Source: Allochromatium tepidum (lineage in GTDB: Bacteria > Pseudomonadota > Gammaproteobacteria > Chromatiales > Chromatiaceae). Taken from it: a stretch of DNA of 64,000 nt. A program made the position numbers and the translations under genes. Position 1 is the first letter of the stretch. Each line of letters opens with the position of its first letter. Of this stretch, positions 34,285 to 42,897 are shown piece by piece. The notes beneath the pieces are model-generated. The model was not told the origin of the DNA. It saw nothing but the letters and a program-made list of their open reading frames with translations, and searched no databases. The stretch is from contig NZ_AP024563.1 in assembly GCF_018409545.1 (NCBI RefSeq), positions 1,194,755 through 1,258,754 on the forward strand, in the 5' to 3' direction.

Positions 34285-34309
34285 GTACGGCATTCTGTTG
34301 ACGCCGTAC
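34285..34309. terminator. Hairpin after the regulator gene, possible terminator
   Basis: GTACGGC (34285-34291) and GCCGTAC (34303-34309) make a perfect 7-bp stem 11 bases after the response-regulator stop. No U-run follows, so intrinsic termination is uncertain. The rest of the gap to 34504 holds nothing further that I recognise. Confidence 0.35.
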
Positions 34310-34504
34310 TGATGTCTGATGCCGCCAGATTCGCGCCTGGCCTAGCGCATCACCACCGCTCGATTCGCCACTCAGACGTTCAGTGGGAAAGGGGCCAGAC
34401 GCTACGGCGGACGCTGGAATCCAAAAGGCTGTTGTTCTCGACTTTGGCCATTTTTGGACTCCCACAGGCAGCTAAGTGCTTGAAACTCCGTAGGGGTAAA
34501 AAAG

Positions 34505-35317
34505 TTAGACGCACTTTTCATGCGAGATCCGATTGGCCAGTACGTTGATGGCTCGCGCCGCCGCGAACAGCCCCAGGCCGGCCGTGACCGTCACCACGGA
34601 ACCGAAACCCGCGCAGTTGAGCCCGGTCGGTCCCGGACGGCTCGGGTCGCAGACTGTCGCGGCGGGTGGAGTGCGTACAGGTTCGATGGTATACACCGCC
34701 TCGATGCCAAAGCGCTTGTTCGGCTCGCGGGTAAAGCCGTGCGACTTGCGCAGCTGAGCCCGCACCCGAGACAGCAATGGATCCTGGATGGTGCGTGCAA
34801 GGTCGTCGACCCGGATGCGGGTCGGATCGGTCTTGCCGCCCGCCGCGCCACAGGTCACGAGCGGGATGCCGGCTCGATGGCAGACGGCGATCATGGCCAC
34901 CTTGGCACGTACCGAGTCGATGGCATCGACTACATGATCGAAACCGGCGCCGACCAGTTCGGCGGCATTCTCAGGAGTCAGGAAATCCTCGATCAGGGTC
35001 AGGTCGCAGTCCGGGGCATAGCCGGCGATGCGCGCGCGCATGGCCTCGATCTTGGCCTGACCGAGTGTGGGATCGGCGGCCTGGATCTGGCGGTTGATGT
35101 TGGATTCGGCGACATGATCCAGGTCGATCAGGGTCAGACGGCCGACGCCGCTGCGCGCCAGTGCTTCAGCCGCCCAGGAACCCACGCCGCCGAGGCCCAC
35201 GACACAGACATGCGCCGCCGCGAGCCGGGCCTGTCCGTCCTCGCCATAGAGTCGTGCCAAGCCGCTGAAACGGCGGCGGTCGTCGATTGTGTGTTCGGGG
35301 AGCGGCTGATTCGACAT
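34505..35317 (-). CDS. tcdA: tRNA threonylcarbamoyladenosine dehydratase TcdA
   Basis: The 270-residue protein is an E1-like (ThiF/MoeB fold) enzyme. VCVVGLGGVGSWAAEALARS is the nucleotide loop, with TLIDLDHVAESNINRQIQA and AAGGKTDPTRIRVDDLART. TcdA uses ATP to cyclise the t6A37 modification of tRNA to the ct6A hydantoin. C-terminal segments (LNCAGFGSVVTVTAGLGLFAA) include a membrane-associating helix typical of CsdL/YgdL. It is a single gene divergent from the island. Confidence 0.93.
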   Translation of the reverse strand: MSNQPLPEHTIDDRRRFSGLARLYGEDGQARLAAAHVCVVGLGGVGSWAAEALARSGVGRLTLIDLDHVAESNINRQIQAADPTLGQAKIEAMRARIAGYAPDCDLTLIEDFLTPENAAELVGAGFDHVVDAIDSVRAKVAMIAVCHRAGIPLVTCGAAGGKTDPTRIRVDDLARTIQDPLLSRVRAQLRKSHGFTREPNKRFGIEAVYTIEPVRTPPAATVCDPSRPGPTGLNCAGFGSVVTVTAGLGLFAAARAINVLANRISHEKCV

Positions 35318-35437
35318 GGGTCAAGAAACGGATGAGCGCGAGCGGAGCTCGCTCAGGGCCAAGAGAATTGCGCCAATGATGCCGTATCAGGCCGTTCCCG
35401 GTCCAAGGTTCGATGGCCCCAAAAGAGAACCTGATTA

Positions 35438-35578
35438 TTAACATAGCTCAGCCGGTTTGAGGAGGCGGTGCGGCATGGGTGGGGTGTGCAGCGCCGCCTT
35501 GCCCAGCCGAGGAAGCCTGGCGGCCAAGTCGAAGCGGCGATTGAAGCGATAGCAGAACTCGCCGAGGTTTTGTGCTCA
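35438..35578 (-). mobile_element. IS1595-type transposase C-terminal remnant
   Basis: A minus-strand frame ending at TAA 35438 reads LGEFCYRFNRRFDLAARLPR and closes with a MPHRLLKPAELC tail. The EFCYRFNRR block is the conserved C-terminus of IS1595-type transposases. It is interrupted by a TGA just upstream (35576-35578), so only about 45 codons are left and the DDE region is absent. The rest of the 35318-35752 stretch contains no gene that I can support. Confidence 0.65.
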
Positions 35579-35752
35579 ACCCGCCAGGCCGTCAGACAGG
35601 AGACCCCGAGATGGCGTTTTGAGCTCCGGCGCCGAGATCCCATTTTTCTGCCGCCTCAGCGGAAACATCGCCGGCAACCAAGTCGTCAGCGGCAGCTTGG
35701 TCGCCTCGAAGATCGTTCCGGCGATCAGTGAGGCTTGATGTGGCGACAGCCG

Positions 35753-36298
35753 CTAGGCTAAAGCCTGACGCATGGCGATCAAGCCGGCGTACCAGGCCGG
35801 ATAGTCCCAGGGAAATCGCCCCGGATGCCGATCCTGGATCGGGTCCATGAGGCATCGCAGGGTCAATCCGGCGAGTCCGAGGATCACATGGACGCCGACC
35901 GCGAGGATGGAGCCGCCGGTCTGTCCCAGGTTCGGCCAGGACTCGCGTAGGCCCGCCAGGATCAGCGGCGCGCTCTCATGCGCCAGCCCGAAGGCGGCCG
36001 CCGCCGTGAGTCCGCCGAGCAAGTGGGACTCCAGCGCCCGGCGGTCGAGTTGGCGGCGCAGGATCGGCAGCAACACCAGGATCCAGAGGCTGAGATAGGC
36101 CGACTCGGGACCGGCCAGCGGCGAGGTTTCATGGCCCTGGAGCGCCCGTGCCACCGTCCGCCAGAGATCCGAGACGAGCAGGGTCGTCAGGGTCAGACCC
36201 AAGGCCAACCGGCGTACCCAAGGCCCGGTACACGGGGGACACCAACCGGCCGCCCCGATCAACAGTATCCAGCCACAGAGCACGATCGCCGTGCTCAT
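35753..36298 (-). CDS. Integral membrane protein of unknown function (envelope operon)
   Basis: The 181-residue protein has about four to five hydrophobic segments (for example IVLCGWILLIGAAGWCPPC and ILAVGVHVILGLAGLTL). A tandem-Cys motif WCPPC is near the N-terminus, reminiscent of but not equal to thioredoxin CxxC. It overlaps the preceding gene by 4 bases and is the last gene of a nine-gene operon. No family is recognised. Confidence 0.75.
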   Translation of the reverse strand: MSTAIVLCGWILLIGAAGWCPPCTGPWVRRLALGLTLTTLLVSDLWRTVARALQGHETSPLAGPESAYLSLWILVLLPILRRQLDRRALESHLLGGLTAAAAFGLAHESAPLILAGLRESWPNLGQTGGSILAVGVHVILGLAGLTLRCLMDPIQDRHPGRFPWDYPAWYAGLIAMRQALA

Positions 36299-37368
36299 GG
36301 TCGTTGCTCCGGCATCGCGGGGCGCTCCGAGGGGCTCGTGCCTGCAATCGTGTCTGGCCGATTCGACCGGGCGCCGGGGGGCGATGCCGAGTCACTGGTG
36401 GTCGAAGCGACCAAATCCCTGATCCGCGCCAGGATCAGGCGCTCGCAAGCCTCCGGCAGCCGTCCACGCAACGGATCGGCGTGCTCCAGCGTGATCCGCG
36501 CGCGCTCCACATCGCCCGACCAGTGATAGCCCAGACCCGCGACCAGGGCGAGGGCGACATTGGTCGGCGCGCCCTGGACCGCGAAACGGTCGGCGAGATC
36601 GCGAAACTGCGTCTGATCCTCGGCCAGGGCGGGTAGGGCGCCGAGATCCTGGATCAAGCGCCGTGTGCGATCGAGACAGACGGCCCCGCGCTGACGCGGC
36701 TCCGCGAGCCGGCGCGCCAGCACTTCGAGCCGCAGTCGGCGGGCGTCCCAGAATCCGGGGTCATCCGCGACGGCGGCATTCAACGCCGTCTCGGCCTCGT
36801 CGAGCCGATCCTGCTCCCAGGCGCTGTCGGCCAGGACGAACCAAGCGTCGGAGTGTAGCCGTTCGGGCAGATCCGGCACCTCCAGGGCCGCGCGCGCCGC
36901 GACCTGCGCCGACTCGAAGTCATGCCGGCGCCGCTGGAGGCGTGCCAGTTCGAGGTGAGCGCGGAAGCGGATCAACGGCTCTTCAGTCTGCGTCAAGGGT
37001 TCGATCAAAGCCAGCTTGCGCGCGGGATCGCCACTGAGCGCGGCGAGCTGAAAGGCCAGACGCGCCTCGTCGTCGATCCGACCCCAGAGATTGCGATAGC
37101 GCATGAAGACCGTGTCGCCCGCCGCGCGGCGCGAGGAGTCGCTCGTCGTGGGACTCAGGGCCGCGACGCCACGCTCGGCGAGGTCCGACCAGAGTGTTTC
37201 CCACGCCTCGACGGCCTGACGCGCCTCGGCCGAATCACCCAGTCCGCCCGTCTCGGCGGATCGATCCGGAGCGCGCGCCAGTCCCCAGAGCACGCCGCTC
37301 AATACCATCAACAGCCCCAGCGTGGTCAGGCGCGGCATGAGCTGTGAGTCAGGGCGTCGCGGGAGCAT
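36295..37368 (-). CDS. Membrane-anchored helical-repeat (TPR-like) protein
   Basis: The 357-residue protein starts at ATG 37368, four bases after the upstream stop, with an N-terminal hydrophobic signal or anchor (LGLLMVLSGVLWGLARAP). Repeated helical stretches such as RFRAHLELARLQRRRHDFES and DSAWEQDRLDEAETALNAAV follow, resembling TPR or Sel1-type arrays. These would form a periplasmic scaffold. It belongs to the ExbB/ExbD-TerD operon. Confidence 0.7.
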   Translation of the reverse strand: MLPRRPDSQLMPRLTTLGLLMVLSGVLWGLARAPDRSAETGGLGDSAEARQAVEAWETLWSDLAERGVAALSPTTSDSSRRAAGDTVFMRYRNLWGRIDDEARLAFQLAALSGDPARKLALIEPLTQTEEPLIRFRAHLELARLQRRRHDFESAQVAARAALEVPDLPERLHSDAWFVLADSAWEQDRLDEAETALNAAVADDPGFWDARRLRLEVLARRLAEPRQRGAVCLDRTRRLIQDLGALPALAEDQTQFRDLADRFAVQGAPTNVALALVAGLGYHWSGDVERARITLEHADPLRGRLPEACERLILARIRDLVASTTSDSASPPGARSNRPDTIAGTSPSERPAMPEQRP

Positions 37369-37372
37369 CGGG

Positions 37373-38011
37373 CTACCAATAGAGGCCATAATGCGTGAAC
37401 TGGGCGACATGACGGCCGATCAGCACGGGTTCGTCCGGCCGCTGGGTGAACCAGCGAAACCGCTGACCTGTGGCCTGTAGCCGTTCGTAGAGCGGCACAA
37501 AGGTCTCCAGGCCGTCGGGATGGACGATGAAGACGGGCGCGATCCGATCGCGTGCCGCGTCCTGGGCCAGTTCATCGACCAGTCGCTCGGTCTGCTCGGC
37601 GCTCCAGGGCGGCGACCGGCTCAGGATCGCCTCGCGATCGAGCCGGAACTCCAACTGAAAGGTATCGATGTCGCGCGTCACCAGCGGCTCGGGCCGCCAG
37701 ACGAAACGCCCCTGCCAGGTGGCGCCCGAGCGCGTGTCGGGCGCGGCGGCGAGCACGTCGACCACGGCTTCCTGATCCCAGACCGCCACCCGATCGGCGA
37801 GCACGAAATAGAAGCGCGAGAAGGGCGGAAAGCGTTCGCGCTGCGGCTCGACGAAGCGCGGCCCGGCGCTCGGACGGGCCGGGATCTGGCTGGCCCCTTC
37901 GGTGAACTGACGCGGCGCGGCCAGGGCGAAGAGCGTCACGATCAGCAGGATCGCCAGCAGATTGGTGGCGATGTCGAGAAAGGCGCTCGGGGTCGGTCCG
38001 TCAGTCTCCAT
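37373..38011 (-). CDS. ExbD-like protein with one N-terminal membrane segment (copy 1)
   Basis: The 212-residue protein has one membrane helix (LDIATNLLAILLIVTLFALA) preceded by a short cytosolic stretch with Asp, the layout of ExbD/TolR-type proteins. The periplasmic part (about 170 residues) is longer than in ExbD and lacks a recognised peptidoglycan domain. It overlaps the other ExbD-like gene by 11 bases. It probably pairs with the MotA/ExbB protein at 38477-39283. Confidence 0.65.
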   Translation of the reverse strand: METDGPTPSAFLDIATNLLAILLIVTLFALAAPRQFTEGASQIPARPSAGPRFVEPQRERFPPFSRFYFVLADRVAVWDQEAVVDVLAAAPDTRSGATWQGRFVWRPEPLVTRDIDTFQLEFRLDREAILSRSPPWSAEQTERLVDELAQDAARDRIAPVFIVHPDGLETFVPLYERLQATGQRFRWFTQRPDEPVLIGRHVAQFTHYGLYW

Positions 38012-38477
38012 GTCCGCGCCACTCGGTCAGCAGACGGGGTAGAGTCTCGGGCACCGTCGACAGCGGACGGAAGCTCAGCCGGAACGCCCGGCGCGTTTCG
38101 GCGCGCGGATCGAGCCGGCTGGTGAAGCGGCTGAAGGCGTCCTCGAAGGCGCGACGGGTGCCGAAACAGTCCCGGGTGAGCGCGAAGACCAGATTGCGAA
38201 CGCCGTCACCCTGAGCCGCGAGTCGTGCCAGCAGCGCATCGAGTTCGGTCTCGCGATAGACGATCGGCTCGGCCTCGGGTCCGGCATAGAGTGTCACCAC
38301 GCCATCGGCCTGGCAGACGATCAGATCGTCGATCGCCGGCGGACGCCCGGTCTCGGGCCGGTTGCGGGCTTGCAAGGCGAAGACGACGATCAGGATGCCG
38401 ACGAAGGCCAGCACCAGATCGAGAAAGGGCAGCAGATTCGGCTCCGGCATCAGCGGTATCGATGGACGGTGACGCAT
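38001..38477 (-). CDS. ExbD-like protein with one N-terminal membrane segment (copy 2)
   Basis: The 158-residue protein has PEPNLLPFLDLVLAFVGILI at the N-terminus. An acidic residue (Asp) in the first turn of the single membrane helix fits the proton-path residue of ExbD/TolR. The remainder is periplasmic (DDLIVCQADGVVTLYAG). It is placed directly after the MotA/ExbB-like gene, with one base overlap. Confidence 0.7.
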   Translation of the reverse strand: MRHRPSIPLMPEPNLLPFLDLVLAFVGILIVVFALQARNRPETGRPPAIDDLIVCQADGVVTLYAGPEAEPIVYRETELDALLARLAAQGDGVRNLVFALTRDCFGTRRAFEDAFSRFTSRLDPRAETRRAFRLSFRPLSTVPETLPRLLTEWRGHGD

Positions 38478-39283
38478 CAGTCGGCCGCGTCCGGGTCCGC
38501 AGAGGTGTCCGGGAACAGCCGGTCGAGCAGCCGCCGGTAATAGAGCATGTCGAGCGTCTGTGCCCGCGCGCGCAACACCAGCAGGGCCAGCATCAGCGGG
38601 ATCACCAGCACCAGCCCGACGAAGGTGGTGTCGAAGGCGAACTGGAGTCCGCCGAGCACCCCACCGAGTCCACCCCCATCGACGGCCGTGACCGCGACGC
38701 TGTCGGCCAGTCCGCCGATGGCCTGGGTGATGCCGAGCACGGTGCCGATGAAGCCGAGCATGGGCAGCACCCAGATGGCGAAACCGATGGGGGCGAAGTT
38801 GTGCTGATGCTGCCGGCCGCGCACCAGGAGCACATAGTCGCTCAGATGGACCGAGTCCTCGCGGGCGTGGGTCCGGTCGTGCCAGCGTCGCAGCGCGACC
38901 GGAACCCGCGCGGCGTCGGCCTGTTCGCGTCCGGAGAGAAAGTCGATCCAGTCCTGGAGACGAGAGCGGACGGACTGGCGACCGTCCTGGTCCGGCGTAT
39001 CTCGCCCGATCAAGGCGCGGCGTTCGCTCTGGAGCCCCAGATATTGCAGGACGGCATAGAGTGCGCCGGCGACGAACAACGCCAGCATGAAACGGCAGTA
39101 GCCATTGCCCAGATAGCGCCCGATCCAGTCGGGCAGGGCGTCCGGCTCCAGAAAATGCATCAGGGTCGGATAGAGCGCCAGTGTGATGAGCAGGGCGACG
39201 ATCAGCGGCCGGGCGATCTGTCGCTCGGAGAACAGCCCGGCGGCCTGATCGAGATCGAGCGATGGCTGAGCGGGTGGAGACAT
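38477..39283 (-). CDS. MotA/TolQ/ExbB-type proton channel protein
   Basis: The 268-residue protein has two N-terminal membrane segments and the diagnostic family helix pair: GFAIWVLPMLGFIGTVLGIT and AFDTTFVGLVLVIPLMLALL. It has the GTxxG pattern of stator proteins. ExbB/MotA proteins conduct protons and turn a partner (ExbD or MotB). Both ExbD-like genes follow it, so this cluster probably makes a proton-driven complex. It starts one base before the end of the upstream coiled-coil gene. Confidence 0.88.
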   Translation of the reverse strand: MSPPAQPSLDLDQAAGLFSERQIARPLIVALLITLALYPTLMHFLEPDALPDWIGRYLGNGYCRFMLALFVAGALYAVLQYLGLQSERRALIGRDTPDQDGRQSVRSRLQDWIDFLSGREQADAARVPVALRRWHDRTHAREDSVHLSDYVLLVRGRQHQHNFAPIGFAIWVLPMLGFIGTVLGITQAIGGLADSVAVTAVDGGGLGGVLGGLQFAFDTTFVGLVLVIPLMLALLVLRARAQTLDMLYYRRLLDRLFPDTSADPDAAD

Positions 39284-39709
39284 CTATCGATCCGGTTGGG
39301 GCGCGGCAGAGTCATCCAGGGTCTGTTCAAGCACCTGGAGTTGATGCGCGATGTCGCGTCGCGTGGTCCGCAGTTCCGCGATCCGGGCGCCGATCTCGCC
39401 GTAGAGGCGTTCCTGGCGCGCGCGTTCGTCGTGGTTCTGAGCGGCGTCGGCGCGGTCGAGCGCCTGCTGGGCCTGGGCGATGAGTTGGGTCTCCAAGTCA
39501 TCGAGCCGGGTCAGCAGACGCTGGATGTCGTCGAGCCGGGCCTGGAGCGCCGCGCGGTCCGAGCCGATGTCGATGGCCGGCGGCGTTGTCGACGCCGAGG
39601 CCGCCGGCTCAGGCGGCGCGGCTCCTGAGTCGGCGGCCAACATCAGGCCCAGGCAGGACAGCAGGAGCCGGAACCGCGCGTGCGGACCGGTAATGCCGGT
39701 CGGCTTCAT
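39284..39709 (-). CDS. Secreted short coiled-coil protein
   Basis: The 141-residue protein has an N-terminal signal peptide (RLLLSCLGLMLAADSGAA) followed by a mainly coiled-coil domain (LDDIQRLLTRLDDLETQLIA, LRTTRRDIAHQLQVLEQTLD). It overlaps the next coiled-coil gene by 4 bases. No family is recognised. Its place next to the stator gene suggests a periplasmic partner. Confidence 0.7.
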   Translation of the reverse strand: MKPTGITGPHARFRLLLSCLGLMLAADSGAAPPEPAASASTTPPAIDIGSDRAALQARLDDIQRLLTRLDDLETQLIAQAQQALDRADAAQNHDERARQERLYGEIGARIAELRTTRRDIAHQLQVLEQTLDDSAAPQPDR

Positions 39710-40329
39710 GGCGCGATCGGCACCTGCTGCGCATCGTTGGCGGTCTTGACGATGGCCTGCATGTTCTCGTTGAGGCTCGTCAGATTGGCGCCGACCTTCT
39801 GGAGACTCTCGATCGCCTTGTCGGCCTGACCCAGCTCATAGTAAGCCAGCACGATGTCGCGGTCGGACTCGATGGCACGCATCAGCGCCAGCGAATTGGC
39901 GCGCTCGGTGCTGATCTGGTTGCGCAGTTCGCGCCCCTTGTCGAGCCGGCTCTGCCAGGCCTGCGCGATCGGCAGGAAGGCCGGATTGGATTCGGACTTG
40001 GTCAGCGTCTCCTGACGGCGCTGCTCCCAGAGTTCGAGCAGGGCGTCGAGTTCGGTCCAGATCTCGCTGTTCTCGTCCATGCTCGCGTTGACGCGCTTGA
40101 CCGATTCGAGCATGGCGTCGAGCACCTCGCCGCCCTTCTCGATGGAGTCACGGCTGGCCTGGATGTCGGCCTCCAGCCCGCTCAGATTCTCCTGGAGCTG
40201 GGCGGCCACGGCGTTGACCTTGTTGAACAGCCGGCCCATGTCGGGCTGATCGGCCGTTTGGGCGAGACCGGCGGTGCTACCGAGCGTCAGGAGTCCGGCG
40301 AGCAGCAGGGCGGATGTCTTCTTCATCAT
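39706..40329 (-). CDS. Secreted coiled-coil protein, paralogue of the next gene
   Basis: The 207-residue protein starts MMKKTSALLLAGLLTLGSTA with a signal peptide. Its body is helical and rich in Glu, Gln and Lys (NAVAAQLQENLSGLEADIQA). The C-terminus (NDAQQVPIAP) parallels that of the 232-residue neighbour (SLQASVPIAN), suggesting a duplication. No known family is recognised. Confidence 0.7.
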   Translation of the reverse strand: MMKKTSALLLAGLLTLGSTAGLAQTADQPDMGRLFNKVNAVAAQLQENLSGLEADIQASRDSIEKGGEVLDAMLESVKRVNASMDENSEIWTELDALLELWEQRRQETLTKSESNPAFLPIAQAWQSRLDKGRELRNQISTERANSLALMRAIESDRDIVLAYYELGQADKAIESLQKVGANLTSLNENMQAIVKTANDAQQVPIAP

Positions 40330-40341
40330 GGGCAGTTCCTC

Positions 40342-41040
40342 TCAATTGGCGATGGGGACCGAGGCTTGCAGACTCTGCTGGGTCTTCTGTTCGACGACCG
40401 TCATGGCCTGGGTGATGTCGTTCAGGCCCTCGACCACCGAACGCGCGGCGGCGATGGCCTCCAGCACCTTGCCGATCTTCATCTCCTGGAGGATCACCCG
40501 GTGCTGGCGCATGATGGTCGAGAGCTTCTCCTGAGCCAGGGTGCGGCTCTGGTTCAGACGCTCGTCGACGATGTCGTATTCCTGGATGGCGCGCTCGAGC
40601 TGAGCGATGCTCTGCTCACGGTTGGGATAGTCGGGCGGCTGGCGCTCGAACCAGCTCTTGAGCACGATGGTGCCCTCCTTGGCGCGGTTGAGCGCATCGG
40701 CGAAGTCGCTGTTGAGATCGAGCTTGTTGAGCACCCCATAGACCTCGTCGCGCAGGGTGAAGAACAGGCTGTCGACCTGAGCCTCCTTCTCCTGCTCCGA
40801 GGTCAGGCGCGCGACCTCTTCGAGCTTTTCCATCGCCGTCTGGATGCGCGCGCCGAGCTGGGCGCTGGAGGCGCGGATGTTGGACATCTCGGCTTCGAGG
40901 ATGACGGTCGGATTGCTGCGGTTGGGGTTGCGGGCGCTGTACTGGCCCTCCTGCGCCCAGAGCGGTGCGCTCAGAAGCAGGGCGCACAGCAGCAGCCCGG
41001 GCCGGAGTCGAAGGCGCGTTGGAATGGAACGATCGGGCAT
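40342..41040 (-). CDS. Secreted coiled-coil protein
   Basis: The 232-residue protein has a signal peptide (GLLLCALLLSAPLWAQ) and long helical segments (SSAQLGARIQTAMEKLEEVA, VDERLNQSRTLAQEKLSTIM). It begins 13 bases upstream of its paralogue and 46 bases after the TerD-domain gene. Its function is unknown. It would face the periplasm, near the TerD protein's outer domain. Confidence 0.7.
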   Translation of the reverse strand: MPDRSIPTRLRLRPGLLLCALLLSAPLWAQEGQYSARNPNRSNPTVILEAEMSNIRASSAQLGARIQTAMEKLEEVARLTSEQEKEAQVDSLFFTLRDEVYGVLNKLDLNSDFADALNRAKEGTIVLKSWFERQPPDYPNREQSIAQLERAIQEYDIVDERLNQSRTLAQEKLSTIMRQHRVILQEMKIGKVLEAIAAARSVVEGLNDITQAMTVVEQKTQQSLQASVPIAN

Positions 41041-41086
41041 CTGGAGTCCTCGTGGTTGGTCGTCGGTCTCGCGGCGTCGGCGAGGC

Positions 41087-42394
41087 TCAGTGGCCGCAGG
41101 CTTCGATGTTCTCCTGGAAGCCGTCGAGCAGACGCGCGGTCTTGTTGCGCAGATAGGCCAGGTCGCGCGCGATGTCGGTCAGATCCGATTCGAGATTGCG
41201 CGCGCGGTCGGCCTCACGCACCAGGCGTTGGAGGATGATGGGTCTGGACTCCTGGTTCAACTCCTTGTCGAGACGCTTGATCAGGAGTCCGGCGCAGTTG
41301 TTGAGCTTGATCGACTCATCCATCCAGGCGGCGATCGGTAGCTGGCCCAGTTGCTCGGCCTCCTGGCGATTGCCGTCGATGAAGGGCGCGGCGCACCCCG
41401 AGGTCATTTGACGCAGTTCGTTGCGCCACTTGCCCAGGAGCTTGTTGCTGCGCTCGACCCGCTGCAGGATGCGGACATAGTTGTCGCCGAGCGCGTGATA
41501 ACGCTCGAAGACCTGAGCATCCTCCCAGGGGCAGGTCGGCGCCTGATAGAGGGTCGGGAGGCGGCGCCAGGCCGTTACGCCGTCGTCGCGCTCGGCCGTC
41601 GCGGGCGGTGGCTGAGGGGGATCGAGCGTGGCGCCCGTGCTCGGATCGGGGCTGAAACGCTCGCGTGCCTCGGCCCAGAGTTCGGCCGGTCGTTCGAGCC
41701 AGTCGGGCGCGAACATCCGGATCGCGCCGGTCGCGGTGGCGAGCAGGATCAGCAGAGCCAGACTCCAGGCCAGCCGGCCGGGGCGCGCGCGTCGCCGGTG
41801 TCGTTCGGACGCTGGCGACGGAGCGGATTCGAGCGGAATCGGCATCGGTGGTGCCGGATCGCTCGGTGGCGTCCCGGCTGACGCCTCCTCGGCGACAGCC
41901 ACGCCGAAATGCTCGGCCAGCGGCTGGAGTCCGCCGCGAAAGCCCTGGCCGACGGCACGCAGCTTCCAGCCGGCGCCGTGGCGATAGAGTTCGGCGAAGA
42001 TGAGTGCCTGCTCGTCTCCGGCCTCGGTCAGTTCGAAGGCGAGCGGCTCACCCGTGGCAGGCGTGGCCGTGAGCCGGGCGCCGATCAGGTCGCGAAACGC
42101 GCCGTGCGACAGGGCGGCGGCGATGACGAGACGATCGACAGCGGCCGGAAGACGTTCCGGTTGCACCCGAATCTCGGCGCGACCGGCGGCGGGCGTCGAC
42201 AGCACCACGACCCCGCCGGGCGCCTGGAGCTGGTTGTAGAACACGAACCAGTCGTCGCTCGGAATCCGCCCATCGGCACCGACGGCGAAGCACACGACAT
42301 CCAAGGTATCCCGGCCCGGCGGCCGGCGCAGTTCGATGTGCACTGTGCCTGCACTCGACAGCGGCGCGTTCGCGCCCTTCGGCAGTGTCTTCAT
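41087..42394 (-). CDS. TerD-domain protein with a membrane anchor and periplasmic helical domain
   Basis: The 435-residue protein has an N-terminal TerD-type domain of about 185 residues: LPKGANAPLS, TLDVVCFAVGADGRIPSDDW, FVFYNQLQAPGGVVVL, ALIFAELYRHGAGWKLRAVG. Then come a Pro-rich stretch, one membrane helix (LAWSLALLILLATATGAIRM) and a periplasmic helical region. TerD proteins bind calcium and belong to tellurite/Ter stress systems and are normally soluble. A membrane-spanning version at the head of an ExbB/ExbD operon is unusual. The start is set at 42394 (MKTLPKG). Confidence 0.85.
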   Translation of the reverse strand: MKTLPKGANAPLSSAGTVHIELRRPPGRDTLDVVCFAVGADGRIPSDDWFVFYNQLQAPGGVVVLSTPAAGRAEIRVQPERLPAAVDRLVIAAALSHGAFRDLIGARLTATPATGEPLAFELTEAGDEQALIFAELYRHGAGWKLRAVGQGFRGGLQPLAEHFGVAVAEEASAGTPPSDPAPPMPIPLESAPSPASERHRRRARPGRLAWSLALLILLATATGAIRMFAPDWLERPAELWAEARERFSPDPSTGATLDPPQPPPATAERDDGVTAWRRLPTLYQAPTCPWEDAQVFERYHALGDNYVRILQRVERSNKLLGKWRNELRQMTSGCAAPFIDGNRQEAEQLGQLPIAAWMDESIKLNNCAGLLIKRLDKELNQESRPIILQRLVREADRARNLESDLTDIARDLAYLRNKTARLLDGFQENIEACGH

Positions 42395-42509
42395 CTCGGC
42401 GCCTCGCGCGGCAGAGAGTCCATGCCCCTTCCTCGATAGTGTGTCGATCGACGGTCGCAAATCGGAGTCGCCATGCTGCCGCAAGCCGTTCGGATACGCA
42501 ACACGGTGC

Positions 42510-42821
42510 CTACTCCCACATGACGTTCTCGCCCTCGCGCGCGGCGGCGTCCAGCAGTTCGATCAGGGGCAGGGCGCGATGGGCGAGGCTGACGTTCGGT
42601 GATTCGTCGCCTCGGCGCGGGTGCGGCGTGGCCGGGTCGAGGGTCGCGTCCGGGTGCTCGGCGACGGCGGTCTTCAGGCGCTCCAGAGCAGCAGGTACGT
42701 CTTCGGCCAGCAGTGCGCCGGGCACCGCGCCGCTGTGTCCCATCAGCTTGATGAGGGTGACGGCTACGTCGCCGAACATGGTGATGGTGGCATAGGCCGG
42801 GGTCTCGAAGCGAATCAGCAT
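42510..42821 (-). CDS. DUF1840 family protein
   Basis: The 103-residue protein matches the small DUF1840 family: MLIRFETPAYATITMFGDVA, LIKLMGHSGAVPGAL and ALERLKTAVAEHPD. The family is found in beta- and gammaproteobacteria and has no known role. It is not obviously part of the operon that follows it. Confidence 0.85.
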   Translation of the reverse strand: MLIRFETPAYATITMFGDVAVTLIKLMGHSGAVPGALLAEDVPAALERLKTAVAEHPDATLDPATPHPRRGDESPNVSLAHRALPLIELLDAAAREGENVMWE

Positions 42822-42897
42822 GGGCGATGTCCTCGGTGGCTGAGGTTGGCGTGCGGGCGATCATGTCACTGTTGCCCGGATCGGGCGCGGCACCGCT

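Noticed and set aside
38001-39283. Zorya ZorAB defence pair
   Set aside because: There is a MotA/ExbB-type protein, but no OmpA-domain ZorB and no helicase or nuclease ZorC-E partner next to it.
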